NCBI GenBank assembly: GCA_022592435.1
Contig: JABYQS010000193.1
Coordinates: 1-62,569 of the forward strand
Direction: 5' to 3'
DNA length: 62,569 nt
Source: Cerioporus squamosus
Taxonomy: Eukaryota; Basidiomycota; Agaricomycetes; Polyporales; Polyporaceae
Shown: positions 47,127 to 56,169 of the stretch, one piece after another
Layout of the letters: every line of letters begins with the position of its first letter
Numbering within the stretch: position 1 is the stretch's first letter
The notes under the pieces: model-generated
What the model was told of the DNA's origin: nothing
Databases searched by the model: none
What the model saw: the letters and a program-made list of their open reading frames with translations, nothing else
Position numbers and translations under genes: made by a program

Positions 47127-48254
47127 TCACCGGATCTTGAGGTTGCGCAGCTGGTGCTGCACCTCCCGGATGTCCTTCCTGTTCCACTCGCCCGTACCGG
47201 TCACCCACACGCGCGACGAGCGCCGCTCGGGCTCCGGACTTCGCGACCGTGCCCGCTCGCGCTGCCCTCGGGGGCTCGACATCTGCCACGCCGACGGGGA
47301 GCGCGAGTGCTCCTTCGGCGGTGAGCGCGGCTTGGGCGCGGGCGCGGGCGACGCGACCCCGTGCTTGAAGTCGACCGAGACGCTGCGCCTGCGCTGCTCC
47401 CCCGTCGGGCGCACGACGGGCACCGTCTTCTGCGATTTCATCGGCGGGCGCCGCGCGTGCTCCTGGTGGTGCGAGTAGGGGTGGAGCGCGGAGAGCGCGG
47501 GCGGGGACATCGTCTGCGGTGCGGGCGGGGGGTCGACGGGGGACGAACGCTGCGAGCGCACCGAACGGAAGGGCATGATGAGCTCCGGGGGCACGTTCTC
47601 GCCCAGCGTGCGCTTGAGCTTCGCGAGCCGCTTGCGCCGGGTCTCGGTCACTGTCGGGGTCACTGGGGTGCCTGGGGTGGTCGGCGTGAGCGGGAGCGAG
47701 GACGGGGTGCGGGCGGTGAGTGTGGCGGTCTTGAGTGTCGCGGCGGTGTCAGGGGTGGCTGGCTGGACGCGCGGGTCGGAGGGTGGGAGCGGGACGGCGT
47801 TGAGGCGCAGGACGAGGGGAGTGGGCAGCGCGGTTTGCTTGCCCTTGCTCTTCGACTTCTCGCGGACGTGGCGCGCGAACGAGCGGGGCATGGGGAGTGT
47901 CGGGAGCGAGTGCGTCGAGGTCTCCGAGTCGTGCGAGTCGATGCTGCTGCGGGGCAGCGCGAGGGAGCTAGCGGACGAGCTCGCGGACGGCGAGTCGTAG
48001 TTGTACGTGAATGGTGCTGCAGAGGGCGGAAACTCGAAGATGGAGCCCTGCCGACGCTTGCGGTCGCGTCCCGGGGAGAACGTGGGTGTCCTCTCTGGCG
48101 AGATGGGTGACTCGCTCTCTACGAGCTGGGGTGTTGTGCCGAGGACAGCGCCGAGCTTGCGAGTGGAACGGATGAGACGGGTGCGTTGGCGAGTGTCGAG
48201 GGTGTTGAAGGTGGGAGGGGGAGCGTTGAAGTAGACGTTCGTGGCTGCGTGCAT
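47127..48254 (-). CDS. conserved-looking Ser/Pro-rich protein, 375 aa
   Basis: One uninterrupted exon of 375 codons starts at 48254. The protein is largely disordered and rich in Ser, Pro, Thr and Arg. Ordered-looking islands are TRLIRSTRKLGAVLGTTPQL near the N-terminus, RKRLAKLKRTLGENVPPELI in the middle, and a C-terminal TGEWNRKDIREVQHQLRNLK helix. Islands of this kind separated by low-complexity linkers are typical of conserved but uncharacterised fungal proteins. The basic-Ser stretches (RERARSRSPEPERRSSRVWV) suggest phosphorylation and possible nuclear or cortical location, which is inference. The long frame on the opposite strand is a shadow of its GC-rich codons. Confidence 0.75.
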   Translation of the reverse strand: MHAATNVYFNAPPPTFNTLDTRQRTRLIRSTRKLGAVLGTTPQLVESESPISPERTPTFSPGRDRKRRQGSIFEFPPSAAPFTYNYDSPSASSSASSLALPRSSIDSHDSETSTHSLPTLPMPRSFARHVREKSKSKGKQTALPTPLVLRLNAVPLPPSDPRVQPATPDTAATLKTATLTARTPSSLPLTPTTPGTPVTPTVTETRRKRLAKLKRTLGENVPPELIMPFRSVRSQRSSPVDPPPAPQTMSPPALSALHPYSHHQEHARRPPMKSQKTVPVVRPTGEQRRRSVSVDFKHGVASPAPAPKPRSPPKEHSRSPSAWQMSSPRGQRERARSRSPEPERRSSRVWVTGTGEWNRKDIREVQHQLRNLKIR

Positions 48255-48884
48255 TTTGTCCGTCTTCGAAGCAGGTCAGGGGAAGACCGCGAGCAGGGGC
48301 GGTGTGTGGGGAGGGGTAGCGGTAATTGCGGCGTGGAAGGTAGGGAGACTGAAGAGGCAGAGATGAATGAAACCCAAGCAGGGACTCCGGCGCACACAGT
48401 GCGCGTCGACTGGGGATCAATGTCAAGTCAACGGAGCGAGAGAACAAGGGAAGAGCAGTTATAGAACGGGAAACAAAAGGAGAGAGCAGGAACAAGAACA
48501 GCGAGCGAACATGGGAGAGGAACTCACCACGAGAATTGTCTCCCGAGGGCAATTGTTGTCCGCCTCCCGCCGAGTCCCCATCAACGCAACAGGGGCACAA
48601 CGCGTTCCATAAGTATCCGGATCTCGTCCACGTACATCAAAACATCCGCAGTGCCTCGTCTCGCTCTACTCCCGCAAACGCCTACGAATCCGAGCCCTAA
48701 CGTCCGCGTATCGAGGCCCAGTTCGAGCGAAGCAGCTCGCGCGCCGGCGTCGTTGGTCGTGGTCGAGTGACAAGCCTGGGCGTCGGCGCTGAGAACAACA
48801 ATCAGTCAATAAGCGGTCAGTAGGATCGATAGAAGCCGCTTCTAATCCACTATAAGCGAGTTTAGAAACACAACAAGTAATCAT
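48255..48884. other. upstream region of the Ser/Pro-rich gene
   Basis: This is promoter and leader of the minus-strand gene on the left, then 250 bases of unassigned DNA up to the inverted miniature elements. Purine-rich runs occur near 48440-48500. No gene is seen. Confidence 0.45.
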
Positions 48885-49310
48885 TGGATGACTTCCCATA
48901 AGAATTTACGGACGTCCTGACGTCCGTAAATGCTGGATCAGGGCTAACGGCCGAGATGCCGAAGACAGATTCAGACTCCGCTTCCAAGCGCCCGGCCGTA
49001 GACACGTCAAGCGCTCAGAGTCTAGAAGGGGGGGTCGACCCCCCCTTCTAAACTTCAGCACGTCCGTAAATCCTCGCTTAAGCTCGCTTAGGGCGTCGGG
49101 GGGACTCAAAAGGCAGTCGCCATCATTACAAATCCTGTTGGCATCAACATGTACCGGATTGGGTGCTGACAAATGCTGACATAAGAGTCCCACCGAGGAT
49201 GAACCGTCCAGCGTCTAATTATCCAGCGCCCAAGATACCCGGGCGAGATCAAACTCCGCAAGCGAAGTTTACGGACGAAATCGTCCGTAAATCTTATGGA
49301 AAGTCATCCA
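48885..49310 (+). mobile_element. miniature inverted-repeat element, copy 1
   Basis: A 426-base element begins TTGGATGACTTCCC and ends with the complementary AAGTCATCCA, so it has its own short terminal inverted repeats. Just inside the left end is a hairpin TTTACGGACGTC-CT-GACGTCCGTAAA (48905-48930); a matching hairpin lies near the right end (about 49268-49292). A 28-base palindrome centred on GTCGAC with runs of seven G and seven C is at 49023-49050. There is no coding capacity. Copy 2 follows immediately in reverse orientation. Confidence 0.85.
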
Positions 49311-49311
49311 T

Positions 49312-49738
49312 TGGATGACTTCCCGTAAGAATTTACGGCCAAATCGCCGTAAATGCTCGCTTGCGGAGTTTGATCTCCCTTAGATCTCTTGGGCGCTGAA
49401 CGACCAGACGCTGGACGGCTCATCCTCGGCGGGACTCTTATGTCAGCATTTGTCAGCGCCCAATCCGGTATTTGTTGATGCCAACAGGATTTGTAATGAT
49501 CGCGACTGCCTTTTGAGTCCTCCCGACGCCCTAAGCGAGCTTAAGCGAGGATTTACGGACGTGCTGAAGTTTAGAAGGGGGGGTCGACCCCCCCTTCTAG
49601 ATTTTGGGCGCCTGACGTGTTTACGGACGGGCGTTTGAGAGCGGAGTCTGAATCTGCACTCGGCATCTCGGCCGTTAGCTCAGATCCAGCATCTACGGAC
49701 ATCCAGAGTGCCGTAGATTCTTACGGGAAGTCATCCAT
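49312..49738 (-). mobile_element. miniature inverted-repeat element, copy 2, inverted
   Basis: The reverse complement of this segment matches copy 1 along its whole length, at roughly 90 per cent by eye, including the poly-G/poly-C palindrome (49572-49599) and the terminal TGGATGACTTCCC. The two copies abut at 49311, making one palindrome of about 850 bases. Small differences between arms show that the copies are not a fresh duplication artefact. Confidence 0.85.
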
Positions 49739-52700
49739 TAGGCCGATCAATCTAATTGAACCCGTAAGCGCAGCTTATTGTCCGATGACCGTGCCGTCGC
49801 CAACTGAGTCGCCTCGTCCTCTGAGCTCTCGCTGTCGCAACCGTCGTGCAACGTCTCCTTGTCTCGAGCGACCTCTAAGCTCCGTTCAGCATGCGTCTTG
49901 CAACGACGACTCGGGAGACCAAGCTTCTGAAGACAGTGAAGAGCCATGCCGACTGCTCCCCTCGCGACCTGTACGCAATCATGATGGCGATGCTTGCTGC
50001 TGCAAACATCAAGCGTCGTCCACGTCGCACCCGCAGCGCTGCGCAACGCCTCGGCTCCGTGAAACCCACAACGCGCGAGTCTCGGAGTCGCGCCTAGCAC
50101 CAGCTGGAGCCAAGGTCGTCGGCGCACAGGGAGTCGAGAAGGTCTCTTGGGACACGGTGTCGTCATGTCGGACCGGGCACGAGCGCACAGTGTTACGCTG
50201 TTCATGAGTGCGCAGACGTCTCCGAACGAGCGAGGCATCATCCAGGTCTGGTGAGTTTTGTTTCACGCTGGCAGAAGGTGTTCTCCTAGGACGAAGCTGT
50301 TGATTGACGAACTGAGGTCTGCCGCTGCGGACGACTTCGTCGTCGGTTCCTCCCGGGCTCGCGGGGGTTGTGGGCCGATCCCTGCCGCGCACGTACTTAT
50401 ACACAGCTCGCTCCGCCCCTGGAGACTGGGGATCGTAAGCTGCTCAAGCCGTGACCCCCACACCATGATGATGTCGGATCGAGCATGGGCGCCACCGTGC
50501 TGAGAGTCGGCGAGGGGCGGGCGACCGAAGGGATCGGTGAGTCCTGCTCCACCACATAACTATCAGTATCGCAGTGACGAGTCACGGAGCTGTTGGTTGA
50601 CGAACACAAGCCTCCCGCTGCGGGCGACTTCGTCGTCGATTGACGGAAGGCGGACTGTACGCGACAGGCTGGGTCCCTCCTTTATCGTTCATGTCACACT
50701 CGGAGCCGTGCCCGGGCAGAGCTGAACCTGTCGTACAGTATACGACTTTCGAGCACAGCTGCAGCTTCGCGCCGTCCATCTCGTCTGAAGTGCACGGCGA
50801 TCCAAGGGACCTCGTTGATCAGAGCACGTACGCGTGTACGGTCTGAAGCCGTCGGTGCACCGGGATCAGGGCACTTGTGATTTCTGCTCAACGATGGCAG
50901 TACTGGCACTGACAGAGTGCGCTTCTAGGACGAAGCCGCTGTTTGACGAACCCAAAGTCTTTCGCTGCAGACGACTTCGTCCTCGGGACACGGAAAACGG
51001 AGAGAGAGTTGGACATGCACGAGAAGAACGCTCTCAGTCTCGGTGCCAGACGGCTAGGGCGCAGTCGTGAACAGAATAAGACCGAGCCCTGACATCCTGT
51101 CTCGTCCCGACTCCCTGTACGGTCTCCTGGCTCCGCCGGTTTTCGGAGCAAGGAAAGACCGCGCATATCACGGATTACCTGAGACCAGTCGGAGACCTGC
51201 GTCGTCTTCCCCTTGACGTAGCGAGCGAGCAAGCAACTATATGCGTGCGTACTCACTTTGGACTCGCTATATGCGGTGATGCTGCGAAGCACTGCTGACG
51301 CCGCGGCCGCCTCGCACATGCACTCGACGTGCGCGTCGACGAGCCCTCTTCCGGTAAGTACTCAGGCTCGTCGGTCACTGGACAATGAGCGAGGCCAAAC
51401 AGCGGTGCACATGGCATGCGCGAGTGAATCGTCGCCACGGAGGGCTAGGTGCGCGAGAGACAGTTGGGGTTAATGCTTTAAGCAGTGAAGATGGATCACA
51501 ACGACGTTCTGGGGCTTTGTACCAGCCGGTCTGTCTGGCCTGTAACGGGCACTTGACGAGTTCAGAGTTTCTGTGTGTAAGTCATTCGCTAGAGTTGTTC
51601 TGCTTTGCTGCTACAACATCGTAGAACAGCGTTCACTACGCGGAACAATTTGGGATGCATGCACGCGCACGTCCGCCACGTGCTTGCGGTTTATCTTCAT
51701 ACCCAAGCTCGGATAGTCTAGCTAGTGACTTCTGGACGGACAACGTTGTCGAACTTCGGATGGAACGGGAGGACTTACATTGCTCTGTGCCTGTCTAATA
51801 CGCGTATGTGAGTTTGGCCTGCTTCTGCAGTACGGTGTATGTCGACCCCGGGCCCCCGGATCGTCTCGAATTCGGAGGTCCGACTCCTTAGTCCCGCTGC
51901 CCAGAGAGACGAAACGCTACACTGGCGGGATGAACGAGTCGTCCGAGCCCCCGAGGTCGTCTGTCGCGGTAAGTCCTCCCATTGGCCGGGGCTCGTTTCG
52001 TGAAACAAATCAGCGGTGCTCTCGACTCGGAGGCCCAGACAGACCGCGGGCCTGCAGAACCAATGCAGAACGAGCGGAATTCATCCGTCCGGATGGGGAC
52101 CGCACCGGTGCCCTCCCTCCACGCAGAGAGACCGCCAAGCGCATGGAAAATAGAGGAGAATTGGTGTACCGTTCTGCTGGGTCTCGTTCGACAACGACCA
52201 TGCATGGTGACATGTAGCCTCATGTAGCTCGCACTGAGAATGTGGGGTTGTTCTCACAGCGCCATATGGTCAGATCGGTTTCCGCTGAAGTCATATGCAC
52301 CCCGCCACTGTCGTAGCATGCCACTGCGACTGGAGCACGGCGGAGGAGTGCGGCGCTGTCTGTGGCTTGCTGTCCAAGAAAACCAGGTTCGGAAGTGAAA
52401 AGGCGGCGAGTAGCCTCAGTAAAAGCTGCTGTAGAATGCCGGTTGCGTGCCTGACGAACTTCAAACCGATCGCAAAATGTCATAGAGCGAGAACCGATCA
52501 TCAGGATCGTCTTTTTCTGTGCCAGTCGCTCGGTGCGCGCGGTGCCTTTACGCAGACATCCCGCCGGCCTTGTTTCTGAGCGCATCCTTCGCGCGGCAAC
52601 CTGGATAACCACACTCTTCTTGCGCATCCTCCTCGGCGAAAAGGACACCACGAAGAGCAGGGAACAGCTTGGAAGTTGGTACACGCAGCTTTCGGAGCCG

Positions 52701-52762
52701 CATCGGACTAGTGCGCGGTGGTCGGGCGCGAAAAGATGGAGATGATGGGGTCAGGGCGGATT
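49739..52762. other. 3 kb without a recognisable gene, with diverged repeats
   Basis: Three diverged copies of a 60-70 base sequence (core GACGAA..CGCTGC.GACGACTTCGTC) lie at 50290-50350, 50577-50640 and 50929-50993. ORFs are short, including a 154-codon minus-strand frame at 52220-52684 with no family signature. No RNA gene is seen. Confidence 0.5.
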
Positions 52763-52763
52763 T

Positions 52764-52772
52764 ATCAGATAA
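52764..52772 (+). promoter_or_regulatory. SreA/Urbs1-type GATA site upstream of siderophore transporter
   Basis: ATCAGATAA matches the extended ATCWGATAA element bound by iron-sensing GATA repressors of fungi. It lies 201 bases upstream of the start codon. A second, inverted site (ATCAGATAC on the minus strand) matches eight of nine positions at 52786-52794, inside a near-palindrome TATCTGATTAGATATCAG. Paired GATA sites are usual for such regulators. It predicts repression when iron is plentiful. Confidence 0.6.
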
Positions 52773-52862
52773 GCGGAAGCGCGCGGTATCTGATTAGATA
52801 TCAGCCGGACGCCTAGATCTCCCGCCTCTGTCCGCTGAGCCTCTTCGCTTTCCGCCTCGCGC

Positions 52863-52870
52863 ATATATAA
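52863..52870 (+). promoter_or_regulatory. TATA box of the siderophore transporter
   Basis: ATATATAA lies 103-110 bases upstream of the start codon at 52973. Initiation about 30 bases further on would fall after the out-of-frame ATG at 52885, leaving the ATG at 52973 as the first usable start. Confidence 0.5.
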
Positions 52871-52972
52871 GTCCAGGAGGATCAATGGCATGCCCTCGTT
52901 CGTTCTCCCAGGTCCGCCCCGCCTGCCCTCACGCGTTCAGCTCGCCTCGCGCAGCAACGCCCACGAACAGCC

Positions 52973-55516
52973 ATGTCCGCAAGCTACGACGAGAAGCGGC
53001 AGCACTCGACCGCGTCCCTCCCAGAGGACGCCGTGCCCAAGCTCGACCGGGCCGTCGAGGAGGAGATTGAGGCCGAGGAGGATGCCCACCTCGGTGTCAA
53101 GGCCGTCGAGGCCGCAGAGCGTGTCTACGGCCGCTACTCAAAATGGTTCCTCTTCGTCGGGTGCGTCACACGACCATTTGCTGCCCTCTAGCACGAGTGC
53201 TGATCAGCGCACAGAATCGGTCTCGCGTCGTACATCTACTCGCTCGACGGCCAGACGACGTACAACTACCTGCCCTTCGCGACCTCCGCGTACGACAAGC
53301 ACAGTCTCATCTCGACCATACAGGTCGCACAGTCTGTCATCAGTGCGTTTGCGCGGCTTCACCTGACTGTATGCGCGCTGACTTTGCCTTGATGTGTCTA
53401 GTTGCGTGCGGAAAGCCCGTTATCGCCAAGTTTGCCGATGTCAGGTCTCGCGCACAGGCGTACCTTGTTGTCTGTGAGTAGCATTTATCGGAGTTCGGAA
53501 GAGCACATCCTGCCTTCCGTTGTTTTCGGCGCGGACATAACGGTTGCTGACTTGCTTTCCTCCTTCCTCGCAGTGCTCTTCTATGTCCTCGGTACGTTCG
53601 TGCGACCAGTACACGCAGCCAGTCTCTCATGCGCGCATATACCCAGGTTACATCGTCATTGCCTCCGCTCACGGCGTTGGTTCGCTCGCTGCTGGTATCA
53701 TCCTATACGCTGTGTACGTCGCCCTTCCCTCACACACTGCAACTCACTAACAGTCCTCCGTTCTACAGCGGATACACGTACGTCTCAGGCATAGGCCCCG
53801 TGCGTGTGACAAGACACTCATGTCTCCGTTTCTAGCGGTCTGCAGCTTCTGACGTCGGTCATCGTCGCGGACATCACGACCCTCAAATGGCGTGGCCTCG
53901 TCTCCGGCCTCACCTCCGCGCCCTTCATCATCAACGCCTTCATCGGCTCTAACGTCGCGACCTCCGTGCTCGAGCACGCCGGCTGGCGTTGGGGATGTAC
54001 GTCTTATCCATAGCCACTCCCTCCTCTCCTCCCACTCACTAACTCTGGTGTTTGGTGCAGACGGCATGTTCGCGATTCTCGTCCCCGCGTCGCTCTCCCC
54101 CCTCATCGTCACCCTCTTCTGGGCCGAGCGCAAGGCGAAGAAGATCGGGCTCCTGCATGCACCCCCGCTCAGGCCCGATGTTGCCGAGCCCCCGGTGCAG
54201 GTCCCCTTCCTGCGCACGTGGTGGACGAAGAGCTGGACGTTCGCGCAGCAGCTCGATATCGTCGGCCTCCTGCTTGTCGGCACGAGCGTCGCGCTCATCC
54301 TCCTCCCGCTCACCCTCGCTCGTAGCGCGAAGGACGGCTGGAACAACCGTGAGTCGCGTGTGCGTACATGCATGGATGAATGCTGACGTGCGTCTCGGAA
54401 CGGCAGCTTCGATGATTGCGATGCTCGTCGTTGGATGTGTCCTCCTCCCTGCGATTGCCTTCTGGGAGTTCAAGTTCGCGAGGCGCCCCATCCTTGCTCG
54501 CCGCTTCCTTACGAACCGCACGGTCGTCTTTGCCGCGTGGATCGGCTTCTTCGACTTCGTACGTAGACCTTAACCCTGCTTTTCCACGCCTCTTCTCACC
54601 GCCTTCGGCGTACAGGTCTCCTTCTATCTCACGCAGACATACCTCTACTCGTTCATCCTTATCACTAAGGACTGGAGTCTCATCAACGCGACGTACTTCA
54701 ACCAGACCCAGTCCGTCGCACTCACCGTGTTCGGCATCGCCGCCGGTGTCCTCATGCGCTACTGCCACCGCTACAAGCTCATCCTCATCATCGGCCTCTG
54801 CATTCGTCTCTTGTACGTCCCTCCGTCGCGTCCCTCACATTATACAATGTCACTGACGCGTCGGATGCGCATACAGCGGCGTCGGCCTGATGATCCACTC
54901 GCGCGGCGCACAGGCGTCCGACGCCGAGGTCGTCTGGACGCAGATCCTGCAGGGCTTCGGTGGAGGCTTCGCCTCCGTCTGCTCCACCGTCGCCTCGCAG
55001 GCGGCCGTCCCGCACGTCGACATGGCCATGACGACCGCCATGGTCCTCTCTGGACGGAGATCGGCGGCGGCGTCGGCAGCGCGCTCGCCGGCGCGATCTG
55101 GACGAACACGATGCCGGAGAAGCTCGCGGACCACCTGCCGAACGTGAACGCGACGGAGCGCGCGGAGCTGTTCGGGAGCATCACGAGCATCACTGCGCTC
55201 CCGTACGACGACCCGACGCGCCAGGGCGTCATCGCCGGTGAGTTCGCCCGCTCATCTCCTCTCCTTGTTTATGCGGAACGCTGACGTGCGTGCGACCGAC
55301 AGCCTACAGCGACGTGATGAAGATCATGCTCATCGCGGCGACGTGCCTCTCCGTCGTGCCCCTCATCCTCTCGCTCTTCATGCCGAACTGGTACCCTCGG
55401 CGACCGCCAGAACGCGGTCGACGCCGCGGACCTCAAGGGCGAGCGCGCAGTCCCCGTCGCTGGTCATCGCGACGATGCGTCCGTTGAGCCTCGAGAGGCG
55501 AACGACGAGAAAGTAG
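52973..55516 (+). CDS. siderophore-iron transporter, MFS/SIT family
   Basis: The product is a 14-helix major-facilitator transporter importing ferric siderophores at the plasma membrane or endosomes. About ten exons carry the diagnostic run SLDGQTTYNYLPFATSAYDK, GKPVIAKFADVRSRAQAY, GLQLLTSVIVADITTLKWRG, LVSGLTSAPFIINAFIGSN and LEHAGWRWGYGMFAI, then FYLTQTYLYSFILITKDWS and GGGFASVCSTVASQAAVPHV. A nine-base micro-exon (53769-53777) supplies part of VGYTG. Two single-base disruptions occur: one base missing near 55046 (between MAMTTAMVL and WTEIGGGVGSALAGAIWT) and one extra near 55394 (before LGDRQNAVDAADLKGE). Reading is otherwise conserved, so assembly error is likely. The exact stop is uncertain for this reason. 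GATA sites upstream suit iron regulation. Confidence 0.9.
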
Positions 55517-56169
55517 CCCTGTCTAGAGTGGTGTTGTGGTGTTGTGGTGATGTGTTACCAACGTTACGACTTAGCAGACTGCGTTCTTCACACTTAATGC
55601 ATACCGATTGAGGCACAGCTCTTCGAAACCTTCTCTAAGGATGCGTCTGCGGTCTGGCGGACGTGAGCGGAAGACTAGTCGGGTGGACTCGGACATGCGG
55701 GTACAATTATGGGACATCCCTTCGTTACGTACGTGTCTCCAGTCCATCCTTCCGAGGCTGCAGGTCGCTGGCTGACACTGACAGTGACTTCGCCCGCAGC
55801 CAAGGAGCACGGAGCTCTAGTGTTGCACTACTAACTCCCGGCGACCGCTGATTCAGGCTTTTCATTTGGGTATGTGTCAGACACAGAAGTTAACGTTCCA
55901 CTGATGTATTGTACACGAGAGCGGTGATAGCGACTACAATAGAGACGGAACTGGCAGGGAGCAGGAGAGCGGGGCGAGGCTAGTCGCCCACGCTACCCGG
56001 ACAAATAAGAGGGAGGACTTGGGAATGTAGAAACGATGCTTTGCGCGGCGTATATGGAAACATGCAAGCTCCCCACTGTATTCAGTAAGATGTCATAGGT
56101 ATGCAAACTTGAACGAAAGAGCGAGAGAGCAGGTGCGCGAATGAATGAAGGGGGTTCTAGTCGGCAGAA
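55517..56169. other. convergent intergenic region
   Basis: This lies between the 3' ends of the siderophore transporter and the FunK1 kinase. The transporter frame that follows LGDRQNAV would stay open to about 55613 if the upstream indel is real. No further gene or RNA is seen. Confidence 0.5.

Noticed and set aside
49670..49690. A-box-like GTTAGCTCAG in the miniature element, suggesting a tRNA-derived SINE
   Set aside because: No B box follows and the other copy reads GTTAGCCCTG; the element has inverted-repeat ends typical of DNA elements.
52973..55516. A siderophore biosynthesis cluster around the transporter
   Set aside because: No NRPS, ornithine monooxygenase or acyltransferase gene lies within the window; neighbours are repeats and a FunK1 kinase.
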